Part shown: one piece after another, positions 54,441-63,146 of the stretch
Layout: each line of letters starts with the position of its first letter
Position numbering within the stretch: position 1 is the stretch's first letter
Source: Cedecea colo
GTDB lineage: Bacteria > Pseudomonadota > Gammaproteobacteria > Enterobacterales > Enterobacteriaceae
Direction: 5' to 3'
DNA: 64,000 bases
NCBI RefSeq assembly: GCF_011808225.1
Contig: NZ_SOYS01000012.1
Location: 59,132 to 123,131, forward strand
Notes under the pieces: generated by a model
What the model saw: the letters and a program-made list of their open reading frames with translations, nothing else
Database searches by the model: none
Told to the model about the DNA's origin: nothing
Made by a program: the position numbers and the translations under genes

Positions 54441-57400
54441 TTACTGAAGACGGATCCGGTCACCTGCCTCAATGGCTGCCAACAGGGCAGCACGAAGCGT
54501 ATCCAGCGCTTTTTCTACCTGCTCGGCGGTTTCCAGCACTTCACCACCGGTGGCTTTGCGCATCTCGCTGGCGACATTCACCAGATGTGTTTTTTTCGGT
54601 ACCGGTTGGATAACGGGTTTTTCTACCACAACATAGGTCTGCTGTGATTCTGCAGCGCGTGTAGCTTCATTCGCTGCTCGTAGCTGGGCTTCTTGCTTTT
54701 TACGCAGCTCGTCAATCCACTGGTTAATCTTCTTCTCAGCATCCGTTTGCAGCGCTTTCGTCTCTTGCTGTTCCGCCAGAATTTCCGGAATCGAATGGCT
54801 GACCTCAGCGCGCTTTCTGGCTTTTTGCATCGGCAGCAGAACGCTGTTTTGCAGCTCCGATGTGGCATGCGCTTCCTGCAAGCGTTGACGACTCTCTTCG
54901 ATGCGGGCGTCAATACGTTCCAGGGCGTGCTGGCGGTGCTGTTCAACTAACTGATGGTTAACGTTCTGAACCTGTTCAATCAGCGGCGTGATGCGATTGA
55001 GATGCTTGTAAGGCTCCGGCATCTGCCAGATGTTTTCCAGCTCACCTAACGCTTTTACCGCCACGGCGTCTTTTTCCAGTGCGCTGCGGTTGGATTTAAA
55101 GCTTCCGTTCAGCGCAGCCCCCAGCTTTTGCCAGGTGGAGAACTGCTTGCGGTAGAAATCGACCAAATCTTCGCGATCTTCGCTGAAATCCAGCAATTCG
55201 TTTGCCTGGGTGGTGACCTTCTCAATCAGAGCAAACTCTTCTTTTTCGCTAAGAATGGAATTCAGCAGGCGCAGACCTGACTCAATCTCATTTTTGCCTG
55301 GATTGTTTCCACCTTCCGCTTTCGCTCTGAAGACATTTAGCTCTTGCTTCCAGTCGTCGAAGACCTGACGGATATGTTCGACCAGTGCGGGTTCTTCACG
55401 TTCGCTAAACGGCTGTTGGGCAATCTCCGCCATGGTTTGGGCGGCTTTGCGAATTTGTGATTCGTCGTGACGACGAATTTTGTGCAGACGTAGCTCGCTG
55501 TGGCGACGGCTGTTATTGAACAGCTCCCAAACCTGCTTACGCTCGATATTGTTATTCTGCTGGCTAAAGCTGAATTTGCCTTTACGTGCCAGGCGAGCAA
55601 CCAACAGCTTCACTTCTTCTTCTGGCCATCCATAAGGTCGACGAGCAAAGTGGTTCAGGACATCGCGTAAATAGACCGGTTTATTGAACTCAATGTTCAT
55701 GCTGACCCAAGTTTCCACTTCCCGCATCGCCTCGGGATTAGATTCCTCCAGCTCGCCTAGATCCAGCTCTGTATCATTCTCTACTGTAAGCAGCGCATGG
55801 ATTTCACGTGCGATATCGCCGTTGAACGGCTTCAGCATTTTTAGCTTGGCAAACGTGTTTTCAATCACATAGCGGCAGGCTTCATCCACGATGCTGGACG
55901 GCGTCGAAGATTTCTTCGGTAAACGCTCGCCAATCGCCCAGACGTCTGCTTCGGCAATAAGCGACTCTAGCTGGACGCGCAGCATTTTTTCGCGAACGCT
56001 GTTCTCGCGGGCTTTTTCTGAAAGCAGGCTGGCCTGTTCCGGGCGTTGTCCGGCGTTGTCCTTGAGGAATTTTTCGGTCTGAACGACTAAATCAATGTCG
56101 GTCCAGGTGCGCCCCTCCTCAGGGAGGCGAATCAAAATACAGCCATCACCCTCCGAAGTATAAGGACGGCAGGCGGCATCGCTGTTATAGAACGTATAGG
56201 TCGGATCTTTTGGCGTGAGGATTTTCACCACCAGATCGTTAAGCATCGCGCCGTCCAACGGGTGCCCGTTCAGGAAGCGGCTGATATCAAAATCCTGCTT
56301 ATTCGCCGGGTAGCGATACTTCCGGTTTTTTAGAATGTCATCAAAGATGATCGATGCCAGTTTTTTATTGATTGCAGAGAAATCGACTTCGACATTGCGG
56401 ATCTCGTTTTCGATCTCTTTTTCTTCGTTGGTCAGGAACACGTATTTGTCTTCAACACGTGCAATCAACATTTCCCGTTCCAGCTTGTTCAGGCTTGTTT
56501 CAACGCGACGGCGCAGATCGACTTTATCAGCATCGATTTTATCAATGGAAAGGGTGACCAGATTATCGAGTGTACTCTTCAGCACATCGACATAGCGGAT
56601 CAGGAACAGCGTTTTCAGTAAGTTGCCATCGAACTCATCAAGAATGCCATTCTGACAGGCCTGAGTGATGGTACGGCTGACCGCCGGTTCGAGGAAGCTT
56701 TCAATCGCGGCATAGAAACGCCAGAACGGCACCAGAGAATCCAGACCTTGCGGGGCGATCTGCTGTGCCGCAGTCTGGAATGCTTCTAACTGTGAGCGTT
56801 CACCCATGGCTAACTGTTTACCGGCGGCACCTTTGGTCCGAATAGACTCAAAAACCTTCTGCAGAATTTGGTAGTGCCACGGGACAAAGGGGTAGTTATC
56901 AATAAATTCTTCTTCGCTGGTGTAGGGGCGCAAAGAAGCGGTGGTTGTAGGATCAAAGGCAAGCTGGTTGCGCAGAATGTCGCCTTTTTCCTGCCAGACT
57001 TTCGCCAGCGCGGGTTTTGCAGCATCGGTTTTCACCAGCAAACGTTTTTGGATAACTTCGGATGTGTTGGAGCTTGAAAGCTGCAGGCGAGTTGAAAAGC
57101 GGCCCTGGATTTTAGAGAAGTCTTGTCCATCGCGGCTGCTCATCCCACCAATGGCCGCATTGATATCTGCCTGAGAGGTAACAATAACCCATGCGCGTCC
57201 ACCGCAGATTACACCCAGGTTTTCAGTGATAGTCTGTAGCTTCAACATCATCTGCGTATTTTTACCGATGAACTGGCCGACCTCATCCACCATGAAGAGG
57301 ATGTTTTTGCCGTTTTCATCCAGCCACTCTTTGACCCACTGGCAAAAATTATTGATATCTAATGGGAAATTCTTATCCAGCTGTTCCACCCATTGACGCG

Positions 57401-58082
57401 AGGCGTCAACGCTTTGACCTGTGGCCTGACTTAGGGCTTCTGCCATTTCATCGCTGATGAAATAGTAGGAATCGCGCTCTTTTTCCCAGCTTGAACCAGT
57501 GATAGTGGAAAATGCGGCCTTAAACGCGTCGTATTGGCCGCGTTTAGCCAGCTCACGCTCCAGATGGGCGATGTGCGGAAAATCAGCGCAGTAGCCAACC
57601 CGTTCGTTAAACACCTTCAGGAAGACTTTAAGGATGGCGTCTTCTTTGTCATCGACGTTAGCACGAGAATCAATATTGAACAGAATCACTTCCGTCGGAT
57701 GATGGACCGCTTTGTTGATATCAGCGAGGAACAGAGCATCTTTGATTTTGTCTTCAAAGAAGGAGTATGCATTACGTTCTGTACCGTTATGGCTGACTTT
57801 GCGGTTAGACAATAGATACGACAGGATCTTGATAAAGTGTGATTTACCTGAGCCAAAGAACCCTGAAACCCATACGCCAATTTTGTTTTCCATGCGTATG
57901 CGCTCCGGACCGGTTGCCGGAACATAAGATTCGAAGAAATGGCGAAGATGTCCTTCCAGTTCCCGGGTGATGACGTATTCATCAAGCTCAATCCAGGCAC
58001 TGGCATCGTCCGTCTGTTCGGCTTTCACAACGCCATTAATATTTCGGTCCAGACGTTTCTCAAAGATCTGTTCAATATTCAT
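54441..58082 (-). CDS. brxC: BREX P-loop ATPase BrxC (PglY-like)
   Basis: 1213-residue ATPase essential for BREX. Walker A GFFGSGKSHF at residues 74-83; Walker-B-like NILFMVDEVGQFIG further on; long helical C-terminal part with coiled-coil-like Glu/Gln/Arg-rich segments (RIDARIEESRQRLQEAHA). 44 bp upstream of pglX and 11 bp after brxB. Confidence 0.95.
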   Translation of the reverse strand: MNIEQIFEKRLDRNINGVVKAEQTDDASAWIELDEYVITRELEGHLRHFFESYVPATGPERIRMENKIGVWVSGFFGSGKSHFIKILSYLLSNRKVSHNGTERNAYSFFEDKIKDALFLADINKAVHHPTEVILFNIDSRANVDDKEDAILKVFLKVFNERVGYCADFPHIAHLERELAKRGQYDAFKAAFSTITGSSWEKERDSYYFISDEMAEALSQATGQSVDASRQWVEQLDKNFPLDINNFCQWVKEWLDENGKNILFMVDEVGQFIGKNTQMMLKLQTITENLGVICGGRAWVIVTSQADINAAIGGMSSRDGQDFSKIQGRFSTRLQLSSSNTSEVIQKRLLVKTDAAKPALAKVWQEKGDILRNQLAFDPTTTASLRPYTSEEEFIDNYPFVPWHYQILQKVFESIRTKGAAGKQLAMGERSQLEAFQTAAQQIAPQGLDSLVPFWRFYAAIESFLEPAVSRTITQACQNGILDEFDGNLLKTLFLIRYVDVLKSTLDNLVTLSIDKIDADKVDLRRRVETSLNKLEREMLIARVEDKYVFLTNEEKEIENEIRNVEVDFSAINKKLASIIFDDILKNRKYRYPANKQDFDISRFLNGHPLDGAMLNDLVVKILTPKDPTYTFYNSDAACRPYTSEGDGCILIRLPEEGRTWTDIDLVVQTEKFLKDNAGQRPEQASLLSEKARENSVREKMLRVQLESLIAEADVWAIGERLPKKSSTPSSIVDEACRYVIENTFAKLKMLKPFNGDIAREIHALLTVENDTELDLGELEESNPEAMREVETWVSMNIEFNKPVYLRDVLNHFARRPYGWPEEEVKLLVARLARKGKFSFSQQNNNIERKQVWELFNNSRRHSELRLHKIRRHDESQIRKAAQTMAEIAQQPFSEREEPALVEHIRQVFDDWKQELNVFRAKAEGGNNPGKNEIESGLRLLNSILSEKEEFALIEKVTTQANELLDFSEDREDLVDFYRKQFSTWQKLGAALNGSFKSNRSALEKDAVAVKALGELENIWQMPEPYKHLNRITPLIEQVQNVNHQLVEQHRQHALERIDARIEESRQRLQEAHATSELQNSVLLPMQKARKRAEVSHSIPEILAEQQETKALQTDAEKKINQWIDELRKKQEAQLRAANEATRAAESQQTYVVVEKPVIQPVPKKTHLVNVASEMRKATGGEVLETAEQVEKALDTLRAALLAAIEAGDRIRLQ

Positions 58083-58093
58083 TGCTGTGCTCT

Positions 58094-58696
58094 TTAACGA
58101 GGATTCAATGTCGCCGCAGGCCCGCTTTCTGGTACCAGCCTGAAGGCGCGATAATAATTTCGGGAATCAATGCCCGCCAATGGGGAGAGATCGTGTCCGC
58201 TATAGGTTCCTGGATAAAACATCAACAGAGGGGTAAAACCCATCACGTCCTGCAAGGCGTTCATCAGCTCATGGCCACGAACCAGCGGCCAGGCATTACC
58301 CATGCCTGTCAGGATGACAAATTCTTGATTCTGAAGATCGACTTTTTTGGCTATGTAATCCGCGATCTTTTTCTGATTCAACAAACCAACGAGTTGTTTT
58401 TTCAGCGCTTCGGTACCGACTTTCACTTCCTGCTGACAGACGCGCTCAAATAGCCCACGTTCGGTGAGCATGTCGATAATGATCTGAAACATGTTGAGGT
58501 GCGCGAACTTGTGGTCCTTTTCCAGATTACGGAAAAGATACTTCAGGTGTTCACGTACCTGCAGCTCATTCTGAGCAGGATAATCAAAAATCCAGAACCC
58601 AATCTCATTACCTGAGCCGTTGTTTTTGAGAAAGCGCTCTTCGCTAATGCGGCTCTGAACCTGTGACAGGCGGTATTCAAGCACGGGATCGATCAC
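58094..58696 (-). CDS. brxB: BREX protein BrxB (DUF1788)
   Basis: 200-residue DUF1788 protein of type I BREX. Visible conserved stretches: EIGFWIFDYPAQNELQVREHLKYL and EFVILTGMGNAWPLVRGHELMNALQ. Starts with GTG overlapping the brxA stop. Role within the complex not settled in general. Confidence 0.93.
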   Translation of the reverse strand: MIDPVLEYRLSQVQSRISEERFLKNNGSGNEIGFWIFDYPAQNELQVREHLKYLFRNLEKDHKFAHLNMFQIIIDMLTERGLFERVCQQEVKVGTEALKKQLVGLLNQKKIADYIAKKVDLQNQEFVILTGMGNAWPLVRGHELMNALQDVMGFTPLLMFYPGTYSGHDLSPLAGIDSRNYYRAFRLVPESGPAATLNPR

Positions 58697-59301
58697 CGTT
58701 GCCCCTCCAGAATAGAAACCAATTCCTGTTGCCCGAGGCGCTGCAAGGTCGCCTGAGTTTCTGGTAAAAGAAAGACTGACTGGAGATTACGTCGGCGTGG
58801 CGTATCCAGATAACCTGCCTCAGCCAGTGCTTTAACCAGGTTGTTACCCATTTTTTTGATGGATGAATCTGAGTAACTAGTGAGTACGGGCTGCTGACGA
58901 AGATGGCTGGTCACGAACTCATCCCAGCTATCCATAGGGAGCTTTTCTTTAAATTGTCGGCGCAGATCGTTTACCACTTCAGCCAGGAAGACTTTAACAA
59001 CCGGTGAATGGAGTACCAGAGCGACAAATAGCAATTGCTGACGCTCGCGCTCGCTCCCTTCTGCAATAAGTGACCACGCGGCTTTATCAAGCGTATTCAG
59101 GCGTAGTTTTATCGTTGTGGCATAGCGCTTTGCAGTATTGGCAGAGGAAGCCTGGAGAATGTTATGACCCACGATCTGCTCTTGCCAGGTCTGTTCATCG
59201 GGAGAGGTAAGCATGAGCTCAGCGATGATTCGACTTTCCCTGCTCATCAGCGGCCCGCCTAGCAGGTCTCCAATCCATGCCTTGTCGTTTTTCATCGTCA
59301 T
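58693..59301 (-). CDS. brxA: BREX protein BrxA (DUF1819)
   Basis: First gene of the BREX operon, DUF1819 family; BrxA is a small helical DNA-binding protein. 202 residues from the Met at 59301, chosen because AGAGGG lies six bases before it; the frame to 59391 adds 30 unlikely residues. Conserved segment GGPLMSRESRIIAELMLTSPDEQTWQ near the N-terminus. Confidence 0.92.
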   Translation of the reverse strand: MTMKNDKAWIGDLLGGPLMSRESRIIAELMLTSPDEQTWQEQIVGHNILQASSANTAKRYATTIKLRLNTLDKAAWSLIAEGSERERQQLLFVALVLHSPVVKVFLAEVVNDLRRQFKEKLPMDSWDEFVTSHLRQQPVLTSYSDSSIKKMGNNLVKALAEAGYLDTPRRRNLQSVFLLPETQATLQRLGQQELVSILEGQR

Positions 59302-59494
59302 ATCTACCCTCTGAAGACTGCTATGCAGCTCGCAAAAAAACAAACGATGATTGTAATGGGGGAAGGGGCCGGATGCCATGAGAAAAGGCAATTTGTGAGG
59401 GGGTAAGGCTCGAAAGAAGAGGATTTATATCTCAATGTCATAGTTGTTCTTGTTAATAGGCTCTGAATCGGCACGTCTAATTTAGACACTTCTG

Positions 59495-59895
59495 AGACGT
59501 TGATAATATGGCTTTTTATATTCAGCTGGTGGCATCTGATCACTCGAACAATGCCGGCGCTAACTGTTATAAAACATTTCAAATATCACTGCGGGCCTCC
59601 TCCCACGTTCGGTAGAGCGTTTTCTTTATCCCAGCACGATTCATTAGCCGACAGACCCGATTAATCCCGCCTGTTACCCTATATCTCGCAGGTCGAGATG
59701 GAGCTTGCGATAGCCAAAAGCGCAACCGGACATCAGCCAGAACTGTTTAATTTGTCCTGTTAGCCTCAGATCTGCCTGATACTGTGGGGAATACGGCTGC
59801 TGAAGCCACTCGGATGAACATCCTGCAGCCGACAGAGCAGACTAACAGGCCAGCAACAGATGTTGTCACGGATAAAGGCGTACCTCAGTCGGATA
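59495..59895 (-). mobile_element. Decayed IS3-family transposase (orfB remnant)
   Basis: Three-frame reading of the minus strand gives pieces of an IS3-type OrfB in order: LRYAFIRDNICCWPVSLLCR, then GQIKQFWLMSGCAFGYRKLH (after a stop/frame change), INRV-type NRVCRLMNRAGIKK, and finally the C-terminal SSDQMPPAEYKKPYYQRL before a stop. The DDE core between is deleted. It lies 190 bp upstream of brxA. Confidence 0.8.
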
Positions 59896-60052
59896 TCCGC
59901 GTGTGCCATTGCGAAGCCGTATCGCCTTTAGCCAGTGCAGGTAACGTGAACGCGCACTGTTGTTGCTTACAATGTCCCCACAACACCGTACGCATCTCAT
60001 CACGCCTCGCATCCAGTGGTCAGTCCGATACCCGCCTCGTCAGTCTGTCCGT

Positions 60053-60484
60053 CTACCCACAGGGCTTATCCGGGGGGGGACAGCAGTAATTTCTCTGCCA
60101 GCTGGTCTCTTCAATACTGTAAATCCCCGAGTGGCATCGGCCGCAGTGCTTCCGCCCCTGATAATGACTGCCACACCATACGCAGTACCAGGATGGCACC
60201 GTTACAGGTGCATCCAGTCCGCCGATGATACTGCGTAATTTTTGGCATCGGGCTTCGGCTTTAACTTCAGGGTCGAGATGGGTACATTGCATCAGAACGT
60301 TTGTCGTCACTGTTCGCTGGTCATGTTCAAACCAGGGGGCCTCACCAGATGAACCCGCATGAAGTATCAACTGACAGCCGCAGGAAGTACAGGTCCATAT
60401 CCTACCCGGTGACTGCATAGCGTCTTTAGCAGTGACAACGTGCCCGTCACGATTATTGCCAAGGTAACATTTCAGCATGCGCAT
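60053..60484 (-). CDS. Zinc-ribbon protein of satellite/island modules
   Basis: 143 residues rich in Cys pairs: CTSCGC near the N-terminus and CVWCG, HCGRC near the C-terminus, typical zinc ribbons, plus a Trp-Phe-Glu-His segment (APWFEHDQRTV). I associate this type with phage-satellite and integrative-element modules carrying AlpA genes; function unknown. Same strand as the AlpA and Gp2-like genes. Confidence 0.65.
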   Translation of the reverse strand: MRMLKCYLGNNRDGHVVTAKDAMQSPGRIWTCTSCGCQLILHAGSSGEAPWFEHDQRTVTTNVLMQCTHLDPEVKAEARCQKLRSIIGGLDAPVTVPSWYCVWCGSHYQGRKHCGRCHSGIYSIEETSWQRNYCCPPPDKPCG

Positions 60485-60893
60485 GCTGCTACCTCCACTG
60501 GGATGTTATGTCTTGTACTGCATTTACCGGTATGGCAGGCCAGACAGTACCGTATACCGTTGTGTGCGAGGAAGAGTTTGGCAAACATCTTAAGACTCCT
60601 GAGGGCAGGCACAAGTCGTCCCGAAAAGGGGAAGGCTGCGCCTTGCGGTTGGATGGATTAAAAGGGGTTAAAAGGGGATCGCGATGTGGTTATCACACTA
60701 CGGAATGCTGACGTAATAAAACTGTCAGACTCAGAAATCGATTTCTCGCTGTGGCCCGGTGAATTGACGATCAGGTACTTTGTTACACCCATAGAGTAAG
60801 AGCATATTTTTCTGCTCAATCTTGGTCGTATGCTCAGGAACATCGCGCATGCTGGTCGATACCGGATCGCTGTTACGGACAGGTATCCGATTC
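60485..60893. other. Gene-free stretch
   Basis: About 400 bases between the zinc-ribbon gene and the 60894 gene. Small frames on both strands (e.g. minus 60658-60975) show no family features. Probably eroded sequence. Confidence 0.5.
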
Positions 60894-61427
60894 TCATAGT
60901 GGCCGGGTGGCACGAATGTAATCCTCCGTCAGCGTCTTCAGACCCCGGTATGCCCGTTGTTTTATCGTAAGCCATTGCCTCAGCATTTCAGGTAGCGGCA
61001 GATGCAGCGCATACCATTCCCTCATATCCTTTCCTGTTGCAAGCTCACACCAGCACAGTAGGGTCAGCGTCTGTCGCATACCGGGCTGTACATGAAGCCG
61101 GAATAACATTTGTAACTGATCTGCCAATCGGCTCTTCCCCAGCCGGTAACACTCGCTGAGCAGCACGCCGGGTAGAAGGGTATAGTCTGTGTTTTTAGTT
61201 AGGCCGGGGTCGACAGTACAGGATTCCAGTCGAGCGGTACGGGTGATCGGTAGCAGGCGCTGTGGAATGACGATTTCTATTACGCTTCCGTCCAATGTTG
61301 GGCTGGTGGTTATCGCCAGTCGGTGCCATTGCGTTATGTGCTGTTGGCATAAACCGTGGGACAGACTGATGCGGGTAAAATCATCCAGCCAGGTCTGATA
61401 ATGGTTGAGTAAAATTGAATGGATCAT
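60894..61427 (-). CDS. Uncharacterised island protein
   Basis: 177 residues, beginning MIHSILLNHYQTWLDDFTRISLSHG and Leu/Trp-rich, no motif or membrane segment recognised. It lies 102 bp downstream of the AlpA-like gene on the same strand, as in many satellite modules. Function unknown. Confidence 0.55.
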   Translation of the reverse strand: MIHSILLNHYQTWLDDFTRISLSHGLCQQHITQWHRLAITTSPTLDGSVIEIVIPQRLLPITRTARLESCTVDPGLTKNTDYTLLPGVLLSECYRLGKSRLADQLQMLFRLHVQPGMRQTLTLLCWCELATGKDMREWYALHLPLPEMLRQWLTIKQRAYRGLKTLTEDYIRATRPL

Positions 61428-61529
61428 TTCTGATATTCCTTGATAAGTGAATTGAGTGCAGCCGTAAGCCTCCGTTAGGAACGGATTAGGTATGACGGTT
61501 ATGAATTGTGTTTACGACGGGAGAAGGAC

Positions 61530-61742
61530 TTAGCGCTGTGAGCGTGATGCATCGATACGGGCCTGCAGCCAGGCTTCTACTTCACTCTGTCGCCAGCGGG
61601 AGCTGCGACCAAACTTGGTGGGAGCCGGGAAAGCACCGTCTTTGATGAGTTTGTAGAACCATTTATCAGTTAACCCGGTGAGGCTGGTAATGAAAGCCAT
61701 ATTGACGAACCGATCTTCGAGCAGGGAAGGTTTAGTGGTCAT
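61530..61742 (-). CDS. AlpA-family transcriptional regulator
   Basis: 70-residue excisionase/AlpA-like HTH protein (MerR-like fold): VNMAFITSLTGLTDKWFYKLIKDGAFPAPTKFGRSSRWRQSEVEAWLQARI. AlpA proteins act as regulators of excision in P4-like elements (recombination directionality). Its partner here may be the leuX integrase. Confidence 0.9.
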   Translation of the reverse strand: MTTKPSLLEDRFVNMAFITSLTGLTDKWFYKLIKDGAFPAPTKFGRSSRWRQSEVEAWLQARIDASRSQR

Positions 61743-61845
61743 TGTTGGATTCTCCGGTAGCTAAATGAGTACCGGAATCGGGTGATGAATCACTGTAGCC
61801 CTTTCCGGCATAACAACCGGAATTGACGTAAAAAAGTGCGTCGTT

Positions 61846-62304
61846 TTATCGAAGCCCTCGCGGTCTGCCCAGTCCACTCGCTGATGGAACCTCGCTGGCC
61901 CCGTAGTAAGTCTGCCCGTGTTTTGATTTCTCCTTGGCGAGATAGCTGATGATGTAGCGCAGGTTGTCGATGGCTGCAGCATCATCGTAATTGACGGGGC
62001 GGGTGATATCGGCTTCGTAGCATTTCTTACGATCACAGCGATTGTGGTACCCCTTACCCTGTGTAATCTTCTGCCAGGCAGTCCCCGCCTGTTCAGCTAC
62101 CGGAAAGGTGGCCTGGTTATGGTGACCATCAAGATACATCACGATATGGGCATGGCATTTGTGTCGGGAAGTACACTCCAGTACCCAGAAGTGACCCACG
62201 ATGTTGCTCTCTAACATCAGATGTTCTGTTAACTGGCGTACCTCCCTTTCTGTCTCGTACCATCCGTGATGGTTATAACGCCACGTGTCATTCTGATAGA
62301 ACAA
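61846..62304 (-). pseudogene. Inovirus Gp2/YagK-YfjJ-like replication protein, 5' truncated
   Basis: 152 residues matching the C-terminal part of inovirus-type Gp2 (YagK/YfjJ) proteins. HUH-type metal motif HAHIVMYLDG (residues about 51-60) and a Tyr motif YIISYLAKEKSKHG are visible; it ends GLGRPRGLR. The 5' part is missing: the homologous frame stops at a TCGGGGTCAGGGTCA repeat immediately upstream (62306). Related to rolling-circle initiators; probably non-functional. Confidence 0.65.
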
Positions 62305-62305
62305 A

Positions 62306-62370
62306 TCGGGGTCAGGGTCAGAAGCCGGTTATTCCTGATTATGACTGGAGCATATTCGGGGTCAGGGTCA
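62306..62370. repeat. Pair of 15-bp direct repeats at the truncation point
   Basis: TCGGGGTCAGGGTCA at 62306-62320 and again at 62356-62370, 35 bp apart, right where the Gp2-like gene loses its 5' end. Source not identified; a mobile-element scar is likely. Confidence 0.6.
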
Positions 62371-62708
62371 TGAATTGCTCACCATTAGTAATGGAATGGT
62401 GCGAGCTGAAGGGGCAGCGCATAAATGAGGATGTGTATTAATGGAGTGCAGATTTCAAAGATGTCTGCTTACAGCACATAGTAGACGGGCAGCCTTGAGC
62501 GAAAAGCGAACATTTTCCTTTGTTGTGGTCAGCTAAAACTGCATCGAACTCTGAGGTATGATGTCAAACCTCATACCATTGTTGCTACAAATCTTTGTCC
62601 TTGTTCATCAAATCTTCCATTGCCAAGAAAATTATTGGATAATCGTCTTTATTGATATTACTGTTTGATTTTTGGTAGCTAATAGCTAAAAACAGAAAGA
62701 AATGAGCG
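62371..62708. other. AT-rich control region upstream of the DAC-like operon
   Basis: About 340 bases without a gene. Contains an inverted repeat GGTATGA (62555-62561) / TCATACC (62571-62577), nested with GAGGT/ACCTC, about 130-155 bp before the first gene: a possible operator or hairpin. Promoter elements could not be assigned with confidence. The ribosome-binding site of the first gene is weak (AAAGAAATGAG). Confidence 0.45.
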
Positions 62709-63146
62709 ATGACAAAAGAGAACTTATATAAATTACTATATGATATTTGGAATAAATCCAATCGTGTTTATTTTTCTGGTATAGGGGTTATTATATGTAA
62801 TAACCCTGATAGTCTTCCCATCACAAGTCTTCGTAATATAGAGCCCATACAGAATGATTCCACATTGGAGTTATTATCAAAAATTTCCAATAAAAATAGC
62901 GAATACCACGATGGCTTTCACATCTTAGATGAAACAGGAAGTGTTACTTATACCGCACAATATTTCTCACCACCAATCATAGAGAACATCAGTTTTGACA
63001 GGTCAAGACTCGTTGGTGGACGTTTTGTTGCTGCCCTTTATGGCTCTTGCATTGACGAGATTAAACTTACAGGGATTGTAAGCGAAGGGGATCGTCTTTC
63101 TATATTTGAGGCTGGTAAGGAAGTTTATTATGAGGAGTTGCAATGA
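62709..63146 (+). CDS. Divergent diadenylate cyclase (DisA_N/DAC)-like protein
   Basis: 145 residues that line up with the DAC domain of DisA/CdaA: GIGVIICNNPDSL (24-36) matches the first strand; HDGFHILDETGSVTYTAQYF (67-86) matches the DGA motif and following strands; LVGGRFVAALYGS (101-113) matches GTRHRAA; TGIVSEGDRLSIFEAGKEV matches IIVSEETG.xS. The Asp of DGA is kept, but Ala becomes Phe and the RHR triad reads RFV, so product or activity may differ, or the fold may only bind nucleotides. No other domain. ATGA-coupled to the Cap15-like gene; AT-rich. Confidence 0.65.
   Translation: MTKENLYKLLYDIWNKSNRVYFSGIGVIICNNPDSLPITSLRNIEPIQNDSTLELLSKISNKNSEYHDGFHILDETGSVTYTAQYFSPPIIENISFDRSRLVGGRFVAALYGSCIDEIKLTGIVSEGDRLSIFEAGKEVYYEELQ

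Noticed and set aside
59784..60089. 101-residue plus-strand frame
   Set aside because: Antisense to the IS3 remnant and the zinc-ribbon gene; no recognisable protein.
60658..60975. 105-residue minus-strand frame
   Set aside because: Overlaps the better supported 60894 gene in another frame and has no motif.
62709..63146. First gene of the Cap15-like pair as an mCpol (Panoptes OptS) or CD-NTase
   Set aside because: No GGDD/GGDEF-like palm motif and no GS-DxD nucleotidyltransferase motif; the DAC motif order fits better.
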